Assembly: GCA_963082975.1 (NCBI GenBank)
Contig: OY720348.1
Span: forward strand, 17,041,146-17,105,145
Reading direction: 5' to 3'
DNA length: 64,000 bases
Origin: Labia minor
Lineage: Eukaryota; Arthropoda; Insecta; Dermaptera; Spongiphoridae
Below the pieces are notes generated by a model that was not told where the DNA came from, did no database searches, and was given only the letters and a program-made list of their open reading frames with translations. This document shows positions 1 through 13,615 of this stretch, one piece after another. The translations under genes were made by a program, and so were the position numbers. Each line of letters opens with the position of its first letter. Position 1 is the stretch's first letter.

Positions 1-764
1 GAGAGTTTCTCCTCATACCTTAACCATTGCCGTACTATGAGCCTCATAATTTGGCAGTATAATCATGATGATTAATTTTCGAACCAATAACGAATCAAAT
101 TATGTTATTTTTCTTCTTGTTCATTCAATAATATACATCCAGTTGTGTAATTTTCTTAAATATACAGGTGAAAACTGGTATTCTGGACATCAGGTGGGTC
201 TTTGTACACGATGAACAACAAGAATCAGTTTGACCTGAAAATTACATATCAGAATTTTTCTCTAATGTTGTTTTAAGAGTAGAAGATTCCACAAAAGAAT
301 TTATCCAAATTTAATCAAGTGGATGTTCACAGTCACAATTTAAAATTGATGAAGATAGTAAACAAGTTAAAACAACAAAAAAAAATAAATTTTTTTACAA
401 ATTAAACCCTCTTCTCTAAAATTATTTCATATTTTTATCATAAATGAATTTAATGAAATAAATAATATATGTTTTTAAACAGTGTTTAAATACATTTTTA
501 ATCAATTTGTTTATTATTATTAATTTAGCACATGCAAATTGAATTAAATAAATAGAAAAATAAAAAAAAAATAATAAATGATGGAGAAATTTTTTTTCCC
601 TTCAAGTGAATTTTTATTCTATTAAATTCATTATTTGATGAAACGGCAACATTGTTTTCCCATAAAAAATAGATATAATATAAAACAATGAATCATAATA
701 TATATATAATTTGGTTATTAATATAATACAGTGAATGAGGTATAAATTATATATATATATATAT
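1..764. other. AT-rich intergenic DNA, no gene seen
   Basis: No reading frame of note on either strand. It contains A/T homopolymers and TA dinucleotide runs (about 690-765). I see no recognisable element. Confidence 0.6.
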
Positions 765-1037
765 TCATGATTCATTTTTCGTCCTCAATGCTCCATAAAC
801 TTTCCAGGATATTAAATGTTTGTGAACAAAGAGGGTTGCAATGTCATTAAATCCCAGTCAACATGTCGCACCAAGAAATTCCAATGATATACTAAGTGGG
901 ATTTTAAAGATCTCATCAGTTAATAGCACATAATGCATCCAAGTTAATAACAGTAGGGGAATGGGACACACCATTTGTGGTAACTTCAGAACGCTAACAG
1001 AATCCATTGCGGATATAATGCAAAGGTCAATAGCAAA
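765..1037 (-). pseudogene. Unidentified exon-like coding remnant
   Basis: On the minus strand a 91-codon frame runs from just after an AG at 1038-1039 (preceded by AT-rich sequence, like a splice acceptor) to a TGA at 765-767. It has one internal TGA, after Gly-Ala-Thr-Cys. The conceptual protein is hydrophobic in the middle (a Pro-Ile-Pro-Leu-Leu-Leu-Leu stretch) and ends in a basic LRTKNES tail. Base composition is clearly less AT-rich than the flanks, as expected of former coding DNA. I do not recognise the family; a membrane-protein fragment is possible. It lies just downstream of the ubiquilin stop on the same strand, so it is more likely a stray duplicated exon than part of a live gene. 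Confidence 0.3.
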
Positions 1038-1734
1038 CTATAATCTATAATTACACAAATTTATTTGAGGTGTATGTATATTTCAGGTTGGAATTGTCTA
1101 ATAGATGAATAATAAAAACAAATTTTAATTTATAGATAAAAAAAAATTAGAAAGAAAAAATAAAAATTATATATATATAATAATAATAATAGTAGCAATA
1201 AAAATGAAAAAAATTCATAGATTTAATAATTATTTTTTTTATTGGATTTATATAACTATTCGACAAGGTGGCAAATTCTATATAATCCTAAAAACATTTA
1301 ATTTAATTTCAAAATCTTCCCTATTCTTCCTTTCATAAAGCAGTACAAATGATGGCTTAGAAATTTAAGAAAAAAAAAGAAAAAAAAAATGTTTGAATTC
1401 CAGATAATAAAGTTAATGTACATTTAGTAAACAGAAATTTAAAAAAAAAAAAAAAATAAACAAGCGAAAAAGTACACACTACATTTAAAATTTAAAATCG
1501 ACCATAAAATTATGATTAGTTAAATATTTTGAAATAGACACATATCTAAAGACAAGAATAGTTTATGATGTAAGTAATTTTAATCAAGTCAAAAATTATG
1601 AATAAATCAATTAACTTTTTTATCTAAAAAATTGTTTGAAAAGAATTTAATTTGAAGATAAAAGAAATTTTGACCAAAAAAAAAATAAAACTAAATAATT
1701 TAGAATAGTCGAATTAAATTTAGTATATATATAG

Positions 1735-4700
1735 TTAACTTTGTGGCATTTGTCTGGATTGCAAGAGGCGTTCTACCGCTGCATTTATATCCCCATAAGT
1801 TGCAATCAAAGCTGAAAATAAAAATAATTGTTATATAAATAAATGAAAATATATCAATATATTTAATTATATTTTTTTTCAATAAATAAAAATTTGACAG
1901 AGAATATATGTAATGTTTATTGAATTAAATTGAAAAACATTAATAATAATTAAATTATTAATTGAATTTAAATTTTTAATTTTCTAGTGTAATAGAAAAA
2001 TTTGTTTAATACCTTGTAAATTGGCTTCTCGATTAAGGAAACCCATCGCACTCAATTGCTCTAATTGAGAATGATATCTTTCTTCAGGTGGTAGAACATT
2101 TTGGGTACTCATATTAGCCAACTAAAATATTAAAAAAAAATAAATATATCATAATCCAAAAGATAGTAAATAATAATTATAAATCGTCATATAATTATTT
2201 TTAAAAAACAACATAAAAACATAAAAATATTAAAAAGATGATTACTTATTCATAATCAAAATATTTTACTTTTTTCGTTTTTCTTTTTCTTTTATACTTT
2301 TATAATTTTTAATTATTTTTAATGATTGATCACTTATTAGTTTATAATAATTCTATAAATTATGAATCTAATAAGATTTATTAAAGAATAATGATTAATC
2401 GTATAGTGTACTCTTATTTTTATAAAATATGAGAAAAATAAAAAGATAACATCATTAGAGAAATCATTTAAGAAAAAATCTGAAAAATCACAAGAGTAAT
2501 GAAAAAGTTTCTTTCACATTCCAGTAAATTATTTATCATAAATTACAATAATATAAAATTGATTGTTTTTGCTCTAGTCTTACAGTGCAAATTCTTAAAA
2601 TTATTTTTCAAAACTCAAAAAAACTCAAAAAATCTTTAAAACATGTATTTCTTTTAAATTAAATCTCAAATTCAAATTGTTAGATGTAGTTTTCTTTTTT
2701 TTTATATTCCTAGATCATATAGTATAGTAGATAGCAGTGATTCCCCGGGGAGCCGCGAAATATTCAATTAATTTTCTAATACTTGAAATTTTGCGGCAAC
2801 AATCTTGCAAGCTTTTGGCTGTTAAATGGGTAATCGCTTTTAAAAAGGAGTTTTCCAATTTTTCAAGAAAGTAAAAAATTTATATAAAAATCTAATGTAT
2901 TAAAGGAGCCTCAGAAAAAATCCGATTATTTAAGGAGCCGCAAACCAGAAAAGATTGGGAACCTCTGGTATATAGTATATAATATATCATATATCATCAT
3001 TAGAATAAATAGATAAGAAATAGAATAAAATATATATATATATATAGAAAATTCTGAAAAAAATAAATAACATACATCTAAACATCAACAAATAAAATAG
3101 TTTTCATTATTTTTGAGATAATGTATTAGTTTACAACCAAACAAAACATTCTATACCTAATAAAAGATTAAAGAAGAAAAATACGCTTACCATTCGAGCC
3201 ATGAATTGTGAAAGAACATCATTCGATTCAGTAGCGGATTGATTTCCAGTAGCGGTAGTAGTAGTAGTACTAGTATTTGTATTTGTTGTTGGAGTTGTTG
3301 TAGTAGTATTAGAAGGGGAAGTGGGAATAGTTGCAGGTGCACTACTGTTTGTTGTTGTGGTTGTGGTAGATGATGTGGTAGTAGTATTAGTAGTTACTGG
3401 TCTTTGATTTAGTCCAAGATTGGAAACCGAAGAGAGACCCATACTGGAAATAAATTTTTATTTAGCCAAATCATAGAAAAAATAGTTGAATCGATATAAA
3501 ATAAAAATAGAAATCAATCGATCATGAACATACCTAGAAGCAAGTGTTGGAGCCACGTTTTGCAATTGTTCTACACCTTGTTGAATTTGCATTAAAGCAT
3601 TTAATGCTTGAGGATTGGTCATAATATTTTGCATTTCAGGATTTTGCAGTTGTTGAAGAAAATTTGGCAACATTTGACGCATTTGCTCCTTTATTAACAA
3701 AATATTTTAAAAATTACAAAATATATCGGATAGTAATGATTTATAGAAAAAAATAAATAAATTATAATTTAAAATTAAAAATATACAAAAATTATATATA
3801 ATAAAACTTAAATTCATTAAATATATTAATTATAATATTTTGTGAGAATTATAAAAAAAAATTAAATAAAACTAATTTATAGTTGAAATAAGATGATAAA
3901 TATGAGAAAATTTAAGTTATATCTCATAAATAATTAATAATTATGTTATTAATAACAAAAAAATATTTATTATTAAAACCATATATTTATTTTATTAAAA
4001 TTCAATAGATCAAAAATCTCGTTTAAATAAAAATGGTCTTTTTAGTAACAGAATTGTTTATAAATAAAACAATCTATTTGAGAAATAATTAATAATATAA
4101 TAATAAAAAGTAATAATAATTTAAGACTATTTAATTATAAAATTGAGGCAAGAAAAAGAAAATGTCAAAAAAAAAAAATTCTTATTTTATTTTCAAACAT
4201 AGAGAAACATTAAATAATAATATTAAATATTAATTATTAATAGTTATGAATAAAAATAAAATATTAATATCTTTAGTATTTTTAAACTTATATTTTTATA
4301 AAAATCATAAATATCAAATAATTAAATTGAAAATATTTTCAAAGAATAGTTGTCATTTTAATTTTTAATTTAATTTAAAAATAAAAAAGAATTCTTTTCA
4401 AATTTGTCTCATAAATATTATCAAATTGTTTGAAAAGATTTTCTAGTCACAGTTAAAAAAAAAAAAAATAAATATGATTTTTAATATTAGAATTAAATTA
4501 CCTGAAGTTGAGGATTTTGGGCTAAAAGTGGGTTTTGATTAACAATCCTGGATGCCGTATTGGGATCGGAAGCAAAGGCTTGCAACATAGATTGAGTATA
4601 AGGTGCCGATAACATATTTTGCATTAATTGCGGGTTATCCATAATTTGTTGCATCAAAGATTGCATTCCAGGCGAATTTAAAATATTAGAACCAAGTGGG

Positions 4701-7700
4701 CCGCTGCCTCCGCCAGTATTTGGCCTGCTTCCACCCCCACTACTCTCACTTGCACTATTTGTAGTAGAATTATTTCTTTCACTTCCGCCTGGGGCCCAGG
4801 GATTTGGTAAAGGAGCACGATTCTCTTGCCCCTGTTGAGGATTATTACCAGACTCATTACCTGTAAAAAAAATTAATCATTTATTTTTATTTTTTTTTAG
4901 TAATAAATTTTGATATCAAATAATAAATACCAGAATTTTCCAATAAAGCAGCAAAAGGGTTTCGGGATAATTGTTCGGATGCAGCATTAAGCATTGGTTC
5001 TTGAATATCCCTATACATTCTTTGTAAAGCATTATATCCGCCTAAAAAATAGATAGAAAGCAAACATAAGAATTTCATCTCAAACAATATTCCATTATCA
5101 TTATAGAGAATTCATTTTTAAATAAAAAATAACTCAACTTTATTTACATTTCATTAATTATCAAAATTCTATTGAATTTAGATTAATAAAAGCTGATGCC
5201 ATAAATCATATCATCATCATTATTATCATAAATAAATTTTTAATATTTAATTTTACTTGAATGTTTTAGGTGGAATACATTTTTATTTTTAAATAAATGA
5301 TTCACAATATAAATAAATTTAAGATTTAGAATAGGATAAATTAATATATTATGATGAATATACCTGGGATTGATTCTAAATTAGATAATGCTCTATCGTG
5401 ATTTCTCATTAATTCTTGTAGCATGGATGGATTTCGAGCTAATTCCATCGTTTGTCGTAAAAGATCTGGATTATTTAACATGTGAGTAATTTCTGGATTT
5501 CTCTAAAAAATGGAGAAAAAAATAATGATCAATTTTATTTATATTTTATATTTAATAATAAAAGATGAAATCAGCATATGAGTTTCTAATCTAATATATA
5601 GATTAAACCATTTACATTCACATTTCACATTATTTCAAATGTGTCACAAAACAAAAACAAAAAAAGAAAGAATGAATTGAGATTAAGCTTTTTAAGTTAT
5701 GAATAGATAGATACAAGTTTATATAATAATCGTTTTTTTATTTGAAATTAATTAAACTAAAAATAAAATTTTAATAATAACCTTACTTTATATTTTCGAA
5801 TTGTATCAAGAGATGAAATAATTAAATGTCAGTTTCTTTCCCAATTGATAGATTCATTTCTTACATTATTTAATAATATTTCAAAGGATATATACGATTG
5901 CAATGATGGTTAGTTTATGATTGACATTAAAACTGACATTTCATTGAACACACTTATAAGATTGATTTAACATAACACCAATAATAATCTTATCTTATTA
6001 TGCTAGCTAAAATTGTATATATGTATTTATCTATATATATTGGTTCTCAAAAACCGCTCTAACGATTTTTTTCAAATTCACACTAGATATAGTATTTATA
6101 AAGAAAAATTAAGTTTTATTGATGATATCTCTTGAAACATACAGCTTCATTATTAATTTCTTAATTGAAAATTATATATGGAAAACGTCAAAATTTTTAA
6201 TACTGCCTGCTAAGACAGTAAAAAAATGACAATTTTTTATCTAAATACATATAGTCCAGCGGTTGGACTGATGTTTTAACGAGTGGATTTCGTCGGTTCG
6301 AAACTCGCCGGGTGAATCGTTATTTAAAAATGAAAATAATGATTTTGTTATTTTTTTTTCTTTTTATCTATTGTTTACTTTTTAATAAATTACTATTCTA
6401 TATTTATTTATTCATTGTTCTTTTATTAATAAAGTTTTAGATAGTTTTATAAGTTTTAATATTTTTTCAATAAAATATTATTCAATATATTTATTAATAT
6501 TATTTTATTTATTATTATTGAGTACCCGAAGTTCCATTCATTTTAATCAGATTGATGCAATGATGCAACAGTTAATAATTGTAATATTGTAATAAATTTC
6601 TATCTTGAAAATTGTTACATATTATTCAGGATATTTTAAAAACTATTTCTTTCTTTAATTAATATTCATTTTTTCTATAAGTCAGATATATTTCCAAATA
6701 TTAAATAATTTTTGAAGTGAAAACTTCTTTAGCGGCGTTGAGCACTTTTGCGGGATGGGGAAAAAGTATAGAACTCGCGTGATCGTGACCAACACCATGA
6801 AACCATCTGCTTTCAAATTTCTTATAACAGAGCGCGAAATTTGAATTGTCATTAGAACTGTTTTATAAATTATCTCTAACATAAATATATATTTATTATG
6901 TAAAGTTCATTTCATATATACATATATAATCAAAATTATACGAAATGAACTTCACATAATAAATATATATTTTATGTTAGAGATAAGAATTATAAAACAG
7001 TTCGTATTGCAATATTTTAAACAAAGTTGTGTATTTATATATATATAAATATAAGTTACAAATTTGTTTAAAATATATGTTTAAAATAATATATAAGTTA
7101 TATATATATACATGCATATGAAATTCATCTTTCTCGTGAAATAGCGCGAATTTCGTCTGTTTTAAAATTTCTTACGCAGAAGTTTTCACTTCTGTCGGCC
7201 AGTCCCACGACTGCCAATTTTGCTTTTTTAATTCCGAAAAGCTGCAAAGCACGTTTTTTTGTCTTTAGTTTGTTTTATAACCACTTGGGGCGCTAAACAG
7301 TTTTTCAAAAAAACACTATAGAAAAAAAATATATGTACCTATATATTATATATTTATGTATTATTGAGGAGCACAAGTTCATTAATTTTAATCAGATTGA
7401 TGCAAATGTGTAACATTTAATAATTGTAATAAATAATTAAAGAATTGTGTATCAATATTTTTTAAAGGGTAGAGCGAGAGCTCGGTGTCCCAGGTATTAA
7501 TATTACCAGCCAAATCCAATAATAATGAATCATTTTTTTTAACTTAAGTACCGAGCCGAGGCTCGGGGTCCCGGTACTAATCATAATAATAATAAAAGAT
7601 TGACAATTTAACTTACATCCATTAATTCTTGCATTTGTGGGTTACTTGTAATAATATTGCGCATATTTTCCGGATCACTCATAAGCCGCTGAACAAGAGG

Positions 7701-9639
7701 ATTATCAAGAATTTGTCGCATCATATCAGGGTTTGAAAGAACTTCACTCTGCATACGTTGTTGAAGTTCCATAAAATTAGCAGAACCAAAACCCAATGAT
7801 TCCATTCCAGTTAATCCACCCAACATTCCCATATTCAGGAGACTTTCTAAAAAAAAAAAAAATTGCAATCTTAATAATTTTTGTTGTAATTTTATTAAAT
7901 TTAAAATTAATATACTTTACAATAAATATAAATAGATCAAAATAACATTAGTGTGTGAATTTTTTTTTTAATTATAAATTTCTATCTAAAGAAAGACATA
8001 AATGTATTTTGAAGTTTTTTAAATAAAGTTAAATTTAATTAATAAATTTAACTGACCATTTCATTATACAATCATATAAAAAATAGTTTTAATTTTCAGT
8101 CTAGATTTAATTTTAAAAAATAGATAATCTAATATTATTCTTATATATTTATCTATTAGAATTAATTATAAAGAATTGATTTTAAAACTGTCAGTTGAGT
8201 AGACGAAAGCATCTGATGAAAGTGTAAACCAACGAAATACACATAAACACACATATATTTCAATAAACTTCACCAAGTATATAATTAACATTTATTCTGA
8301 TTAAATTGTATGTTTTGAAATTAAATTTTAGTTTACATAATTTTTGAAATTTGTTTTTATTTCAAAGGTATATAATTAAATAAAAACATACATTAACAAC
8401 TAAAAACAGTAAAAGTGAAAGTGTAATAATATATATATGGAAATATATAGAAATCCTCTTCCCACTCCAACGAAAAAGACTAAATATAGAATTGACCCTT
8501 TTCAATGCCAAACATTAAATATGAATTAATATATATATATATAATGTTTATCAAAAGAAAATAATATAGTTTAAAAAAACAATAACATAAAAATAAAATA
8601 TTTTAATATGATTTAAAAAAAAAAATAATTTTTTTTTATCATTATTTAAAAAAGAATGTTCTAATTTATTATAATGAGTTTTATATAATAGAAATAAAAA
8701 TGCATTATATATTCAATTAAACTCTTAGACAATGACTTGCGATTTTATATAAAACTTAATAAAAAAAAATTTACCATTTAAAAAAAAAGGTAAAGATATA
8801 TATTATTTTTAATAATAAAAAAATAAAATAAAATAAAATGTATGTCAAATTAAATTTGAAATATATACCATTTGGTCGATTTGTGGTAGATGATGATTCC
8901 GGTGAACTCGAAGATCTATTACTCTGTTTGACAACTAGGTGTACAGTTAGACCATCTTTAATATTATGATTTTGAAGTGTTTCATGATCTTTCATTATTT
9001 TTCCAGCGAATATAAGGCAAAGCTGATCGGGTGCAGCATTAAATTTCTTCGCAACCAAATCTTTAAACTGAAATATAATATTGCATAAGAAAAATAAATG
9101 ATTGACATCAATTATATTAACAATAATGTTAAAACATAAATAATATATAAATAAATAAATATACAGATATTTATAAATCTCTATATTTACATATATATAT
9201 ATATATATATATATTTATATGTGTGTGTGTGTATATATATGTATGTATATATATATAGTATATACAGAATTCAAATTAAGCCCAATTAAGACTTGTGTTA
9301 TAGGAAAGTAAAAGCACATTTAATAATTATAGATAATATTTTATTTAATAAAATTAAAAAGAAATATGAGAAATGATAAATTTTTCTATAGTGGCTGCGT
9401 CATCAATGAATTATATATATATGAAATATATATCTATGTATATATATACATATATATAGTTTGGTTAGATTTATGTAGACATATCTTAAAATATTAAAGT
9501 ACAATAATTTACTGCTTAGAAATATAATAATACATACCAGTTTGATGGAAGCATTTTCTTCGATTTCAACTGTCTGTTTTTCTTGTGGTGTTTTAACAGT
9601 AATTGTAATTTTCTTAGTGCTCTCTTGCCCTTCCGCCAT
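1735..9639 (-). CDS. Ubqn: Ubiquilin (UBL-UBA proteasome shuttle), 10 coding exons
   Basis: Ubiquilins carry ubiquitinated or aggregation-prone clients to the proteasome and chaperone membrane proteins in the cytosol. Coding exons in transcript order: 9639-9538, 9067-8869, 7846-7617, 5502-5364, 5041-4931, 4860-4502, 3688-3534, 3443-3191, 2121-2013, 1811-1735. All have GT/AG introns and consistent phases, giving about 577 residues, normal for the family. Residues about 10-80 form the ubiquitin-like domain ([10 protein letters not shown]). STI1-type repeats follow ([36 protein letters not shown], both hallmark ubiquilin sequence), then a Ser/Gly/Asn linker, further STI1 repeats, a Thr-rich stretch coded by 3191-3443, and a C-terminal UBA domain ([32 protein letters not shown]). 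The start codon is the only ATG before the UBL. Introns hold a hAT MITE (2735-2967) and a 1.6 kb repeat (5988-7579). No breaks were seen. Family assignment is secure; UTR limits are not. Confidence 0.95.
2735..2967. mobile_element. hAT-type MITE in a ubiquilin intron
   Basis: The 233 bp element begins CAGTGATTCCC and ends GGGAACCTCTG, giving short imperfect terminal inverted repeats. It is flanked by 8 bp direct repeats with one mismatch (GTAGATAG at 2727, GTATATAG at 2968), the target-site length of hAT transposons. It has no coding capacity. Internal sequence is repetitive (GGAGCC near both ends). Confidence 0.75.
5988..7579 (+). repeat. 1.6 kb composite repeat, copy 1 (in ubiquilin intron)
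   Basis: Nearly identical over its length to 21332-23105. It begins TTATCTTATTATGCTAGC and ends in a perfect hairpin CCGAGCCGAGGCTCGG (7551-7566) followed by GGGTCCCGGTACTA. It holds a tRNA-like stretch with an A-box-like sequence (6252-6268) and a B box GGTTCGAAACTC (about 6295), a long hairpin at 6855-7003, and a module from about 6712 (GAAGTGAAAACTTCT) that recurs inverted at about 7172 and again at 62738. No open reading frame of note. It lies inside the 5503-7616 intron on the strand opposite to ubiquilin transcription. It is a non-autonomous element of a class I cannot name. Confidence 0.8.
6855..7003. repeat. About 60 bp-arm hairpin inside the repeat
   Basis: The left arm starts GAACTGTTTTATAAATT at 6855 and the right arm ends AATTATAAAACAGTTC at 7003. 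The arms pair almost throughout, around a loop of about 28 bases. The second repeat copy has the same structure at 22369-22519. Transcribed, it would be a long double-stranded hairpin. Whether it is expressed is unknown. Confidence 0.8.
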
Positions 9640-11158
9640 TTTTAATCATTAGAAGTTAAATGCTAGTATTGAATGAGTTCGAACGGAGAGGATTTTGAAA
9701 TTAGAAACAAATGACCTCTATACCACTATTCATAGTTTAGCTCATTTAACGATAAATCCGGTCGATTATGTAATATATGTCCGCTATTCAATTATTTTAT
9801 TTTATTAATAATTTATTTTTTATAATTTATAATAATTAATAATTTTATAAATCAGCTTTTTTAAATTAAAAATATATATATATATATATTATCAACTTTT
9901 ATTTGAAAAAAAAAATAATAAAAATGAAAATAAATAAATAAAATATTTGTTTTAAATTTAATTAAAATAAATTATCTGTAAACTGAAGAAACCAATATAT
10001 ATAATTATTTAATAAATATAAATATTTAATAAATTTTAAAAATAAAAAAACAAAACAAATATGCTAAACTCAGTATCTATAAATATAAATATCTCAATAT
10101 CTATCTGTATAAATAAATTTATTTTCTTATTTTATATATATATATATATATATATATGGGTAAAAATTAAAGAAAGGTTATTAAAGGAAATATATAATTT
10201 AATAATTATTTAAATTTACCTTTAACACCCATATGAAATATATAACAAAATAATATAAAATTTAAAATAAATTAATATTTTAGATAAATCCATGATGGCT
10301 ATATAATAAGAAAACAAAAAAAAATAATATTTTTATTTTAAAATAAATTTATTGAATAAATAATTTTTATTATATTAATAAATTATTAGTAAAAACTATA
10401 TTTAGAGAGGACACTATATTTTCATTGAATGCATCTATATAATGATATATGATTAACGCGCGCGCGCGTGACCATTTATTTTTTTCCTAAAAACTAGACA
10501 TTTTTTAATTTTCGGTAATAGTTTGGGGAGGCTATGAAGAAAACGTATATTTTTCATTATTTCTGTTTATTATAATGATAATAACTGAAAAATATAGTAA
10601 ATAATATAACAATAACTTAGTATAATAATATAATCATAAATAAGGGACAAGCTACCTGAAAACGGGACTGTCCCGTTCAAAACGCGACGTATGGTCACTT
10701 TATATATGATATACTAGGTGTAATAATATTATTAAATAAATTAAATAAATAAATATATATATATAACATAAATTGATGATATTAATTTAATTTATATTGA
10801 ATGAAATATTGAATATTATTTCCATTAACATTCAAAATTGAAACAAAAAAAATCAAATTTTAATCGATTAAGAAATTTTTTGTGATTTTATAAATAAACC
10901 ATAGGATTTCTATAATTAATATACACATTTTACAAATTTCAATAGAACATAGTATATACTTAAATAAATATATAATGTTTTATATAGGCATTAAACGTTG
11001 AAATAAGAAATTATGTTATCATTATATATTATCATAATAATTCCTTAAACGTTGAACAACCAACTTTAACAGTTGATAAATTATTGGTTAATTACCGGTT
11101 TATAAACAAACAGTTAGATAAAAAGTGATCGATTCCTTTACAAGAGCCACAACCAGAC
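9640..11158. other. Intergenic DNA upstream of ubiquilin
   Basis: It holds the ubiquilin 5' leader and promoter just right of 9639, with no convincing TATA box. TA microsatellites lie around 9870-9890 and 10135-10158, a CG dinucleotide run at about 10457-10468, and a palindrome ACGGGAC-T-GTCCCGT at about 10643. Short GTGACCAT/ATGGTCAC sequences near 10468 and 10690 are inverted and may mark a small element. No gene seen. Confidence 0.5.
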
Positions 11159-11410
11159 CAGTGATGGTAAAATAAGAAGTAAGGGAACACGCATAGTGGG
11201 AGTAAAAAAAGTCTTATTTTCAGCAAACTATTTTTTTCCATATAAGTTATTATTTTTTCTTATTCTTACTATACAATATATTTACGAACAGAAAAAAGAA
11301 ATTCTAACAGTAGATTTAAGTGGGAGTTGTCGGGACATGAAAAAGTACTGGAACGCGTTCCTGTTCTGAAAAAAAGTAAGGGAACGTCGTTCCCCTCTCA
11401 AAAGTCACTG
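11159..11410. mobile_element. hAT-type MITE (family also at 29692)
   Basis: The 252 bp element starts CAGTGATGGTAAAATAAG and ends AAAAGTCACTG. Flanking 8 bp repeats are AACCAGAC (11151) and AATCAGAC (11411), one mismatch. The inside is homologous, in opposite orientation, to 29692-29939, including the segment around AAGTAAGGGAAC and the AGTGGGAG motifs. Non-coding. Confidence 0.8.
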
Positions 11411-13580
11411 AATCAGACTGATTTTCGATAATTATAAAGCTCATAGTTTACATTTCATTAACCCCACTGCCCTTCTTGAAAATATCACTTACTTGTAATT
11501 ATTTGGTTTATCATAAACCGAGGTGTTTAGTTTTAAAGAAAAAAAAGGTGTTCAAAAACGATTATTTTATTTTAATACAATTCAATAATTAAAATTTAAA
11601 AATTACTTTGCTAATATAATTTAAGAAACTATATAATAATATTATCAATAGTAATTTTAATAGGATTAAATATATATAAATAAAAATAAAAATAAAATTT
11701 TTTTCTTCAAAATAATATTTTATTTATTATAGAAATAAAAATATTTCTTCTAATATTTATTGATTTTATTTTTTACAATTTAGAGCAGTCGTTTCCTATC
11801 TGGGATACACGGACTATTTTTAGAGGGAGGGGCTCCAAATTATTTTAATCAAATATTCATTTTTGTACCTTAATATATATACCCTATGTATATACCATGT
11901 ATATACAAATAAATAGAACCTCATATCGTAATCGTAATACTGCATTTTTCAAATTATTTCCAAGATCTTGATTACTCAAAGTTTGTATGGACACAGACAT
12001 TGAAGATGAGGAAATGGGACTGAATATCTTTGAAAGGAAAAGTGATGATGCGATATCACATTAAAACAGAAATTTCAAAATGAAACCTTGATTCATTTTG
12101 GATGAATTTTAGCGGAAAGTATGAAGCTTTCAGTTGTTATTTGTTAAATAACTTTTTAAAATGTGTTAGCAATATTTTAATCAAAATTTGTAAACATTAA
12201 TAGTATTTACCATTATTTATTATATAACTATAATTTATTTAATCTGTCGCACAATCCATTTGTTTTGTTATAAAATTTTATTCTAATTTTTATTTTTAAA
12301 TTTTGTATTTTAAAATTTATATTGGAGGAGCACTGTACCATGTGGGCGTATTTTTTCTATAGCATGTGTAAACTTTCGAAATTAAATTTATATACCTGTG
12401 TCGGTGAAGAGTATCAGAATCGCCGTGGAAATTAATTAAATGTTTTTACTCTTTTAAGCAAATTATATAAATATATAATTTAATCAATACATGTAAATAT
12501 AAACATAAACATTATTGTTGTAAATTCTTTATATTTATTTTGTATGTTTTCCTGTTGATAAAATAAAATTTTGATTCAATTAAAATCAACTAAATACCTA
12601 TATAAAATGTTTATAATCGTAATTGTATAAATATAGTTTCTTTATTTATAAGTATAGTTGTGACCGTGTATTTTTTACAGTTGTTTATAGTGTTTTTTAT
12701 ATATTATAAAAAAAGATTTGAGTTATAAAATAAGTATATAAGTTATAGTTTAAAAGTATAGTTATAGTAGTAACTATAGTTAAAATGTTCATAAGTTAAT
12801 TTATGTGCTTTTTATTTCTTTTCATTTTTAAAAAATATAAAAATATTTTTTATAATTCAAATGCTTTCTTGTTATTGAACCACCTGAAAAATAAATTTGA
12901 AAATAAGAGTTAAAATGAATGGGTCATTAAAAGAATTTGCCTATTTTTATGATAAATGTAACAAATTAAAGTAGAGATAATAAAATACATATATTTCTCT
13001 CTCAAGTTATTATATTACCAAAAAAATATTATGGTTAATTAAAATCATAAAATTTTATAAAATACGTTTAACAAATAAAATAAATTGATAAAGTTAAATT
13101 TGTTTAGGGTCATAGAGATATAGGCCAATAGAAAATTTGATACAAAAAAAAAGATAAATATATTTAATTCAATTTATTCTCTTATCAAAATAAAACAAAA
13201 CAATTATAAATAATAAACTTATCCAATTTTTATTTATTAAAATAAATTAGAGGCTATTAATTATTACAATAATCCGGAATAATTTTGTTTTGATCGTAAT
13301 TTTTTTTTTAATTTTTTTACATATATTTTGATAATTTTCTAACCTTAACTAACAGTCATCCATCAAATAAGATGTCATTTTAAATATTTATATATAATTT
13401 TTTTAATTAAATAATTATATTTCAATGATTATTATTAATACCTAATTTTATAATATATTATAAAATATTTAAAAAAAATTAACTTCCTTCTTGAACATTA
13501 ATCATCAGATTAAATAAATTTTTATAAATAAAGTTAATAAATAAAAAAATATTTTTAAAAGATATCTATTTTAAAAAGTC

Positions 13581-13615
<35 letters not shown>

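Noticed and set aside
8205-8240. CTGATGA ... CGAAA spacing resembling a hammerhead ribozyme core in a ubiquilin intron
   Set aside because: The intervening bases do not form a convincing stem II and no stem I/III closure was found.
10457-10700. Possible 230 bp element with GTGACCAT/ATGGTCAC ends
   Set aside because: Only 8 bp of terminal inversion and no target duplication; kept only as a note in the intergenic entry.
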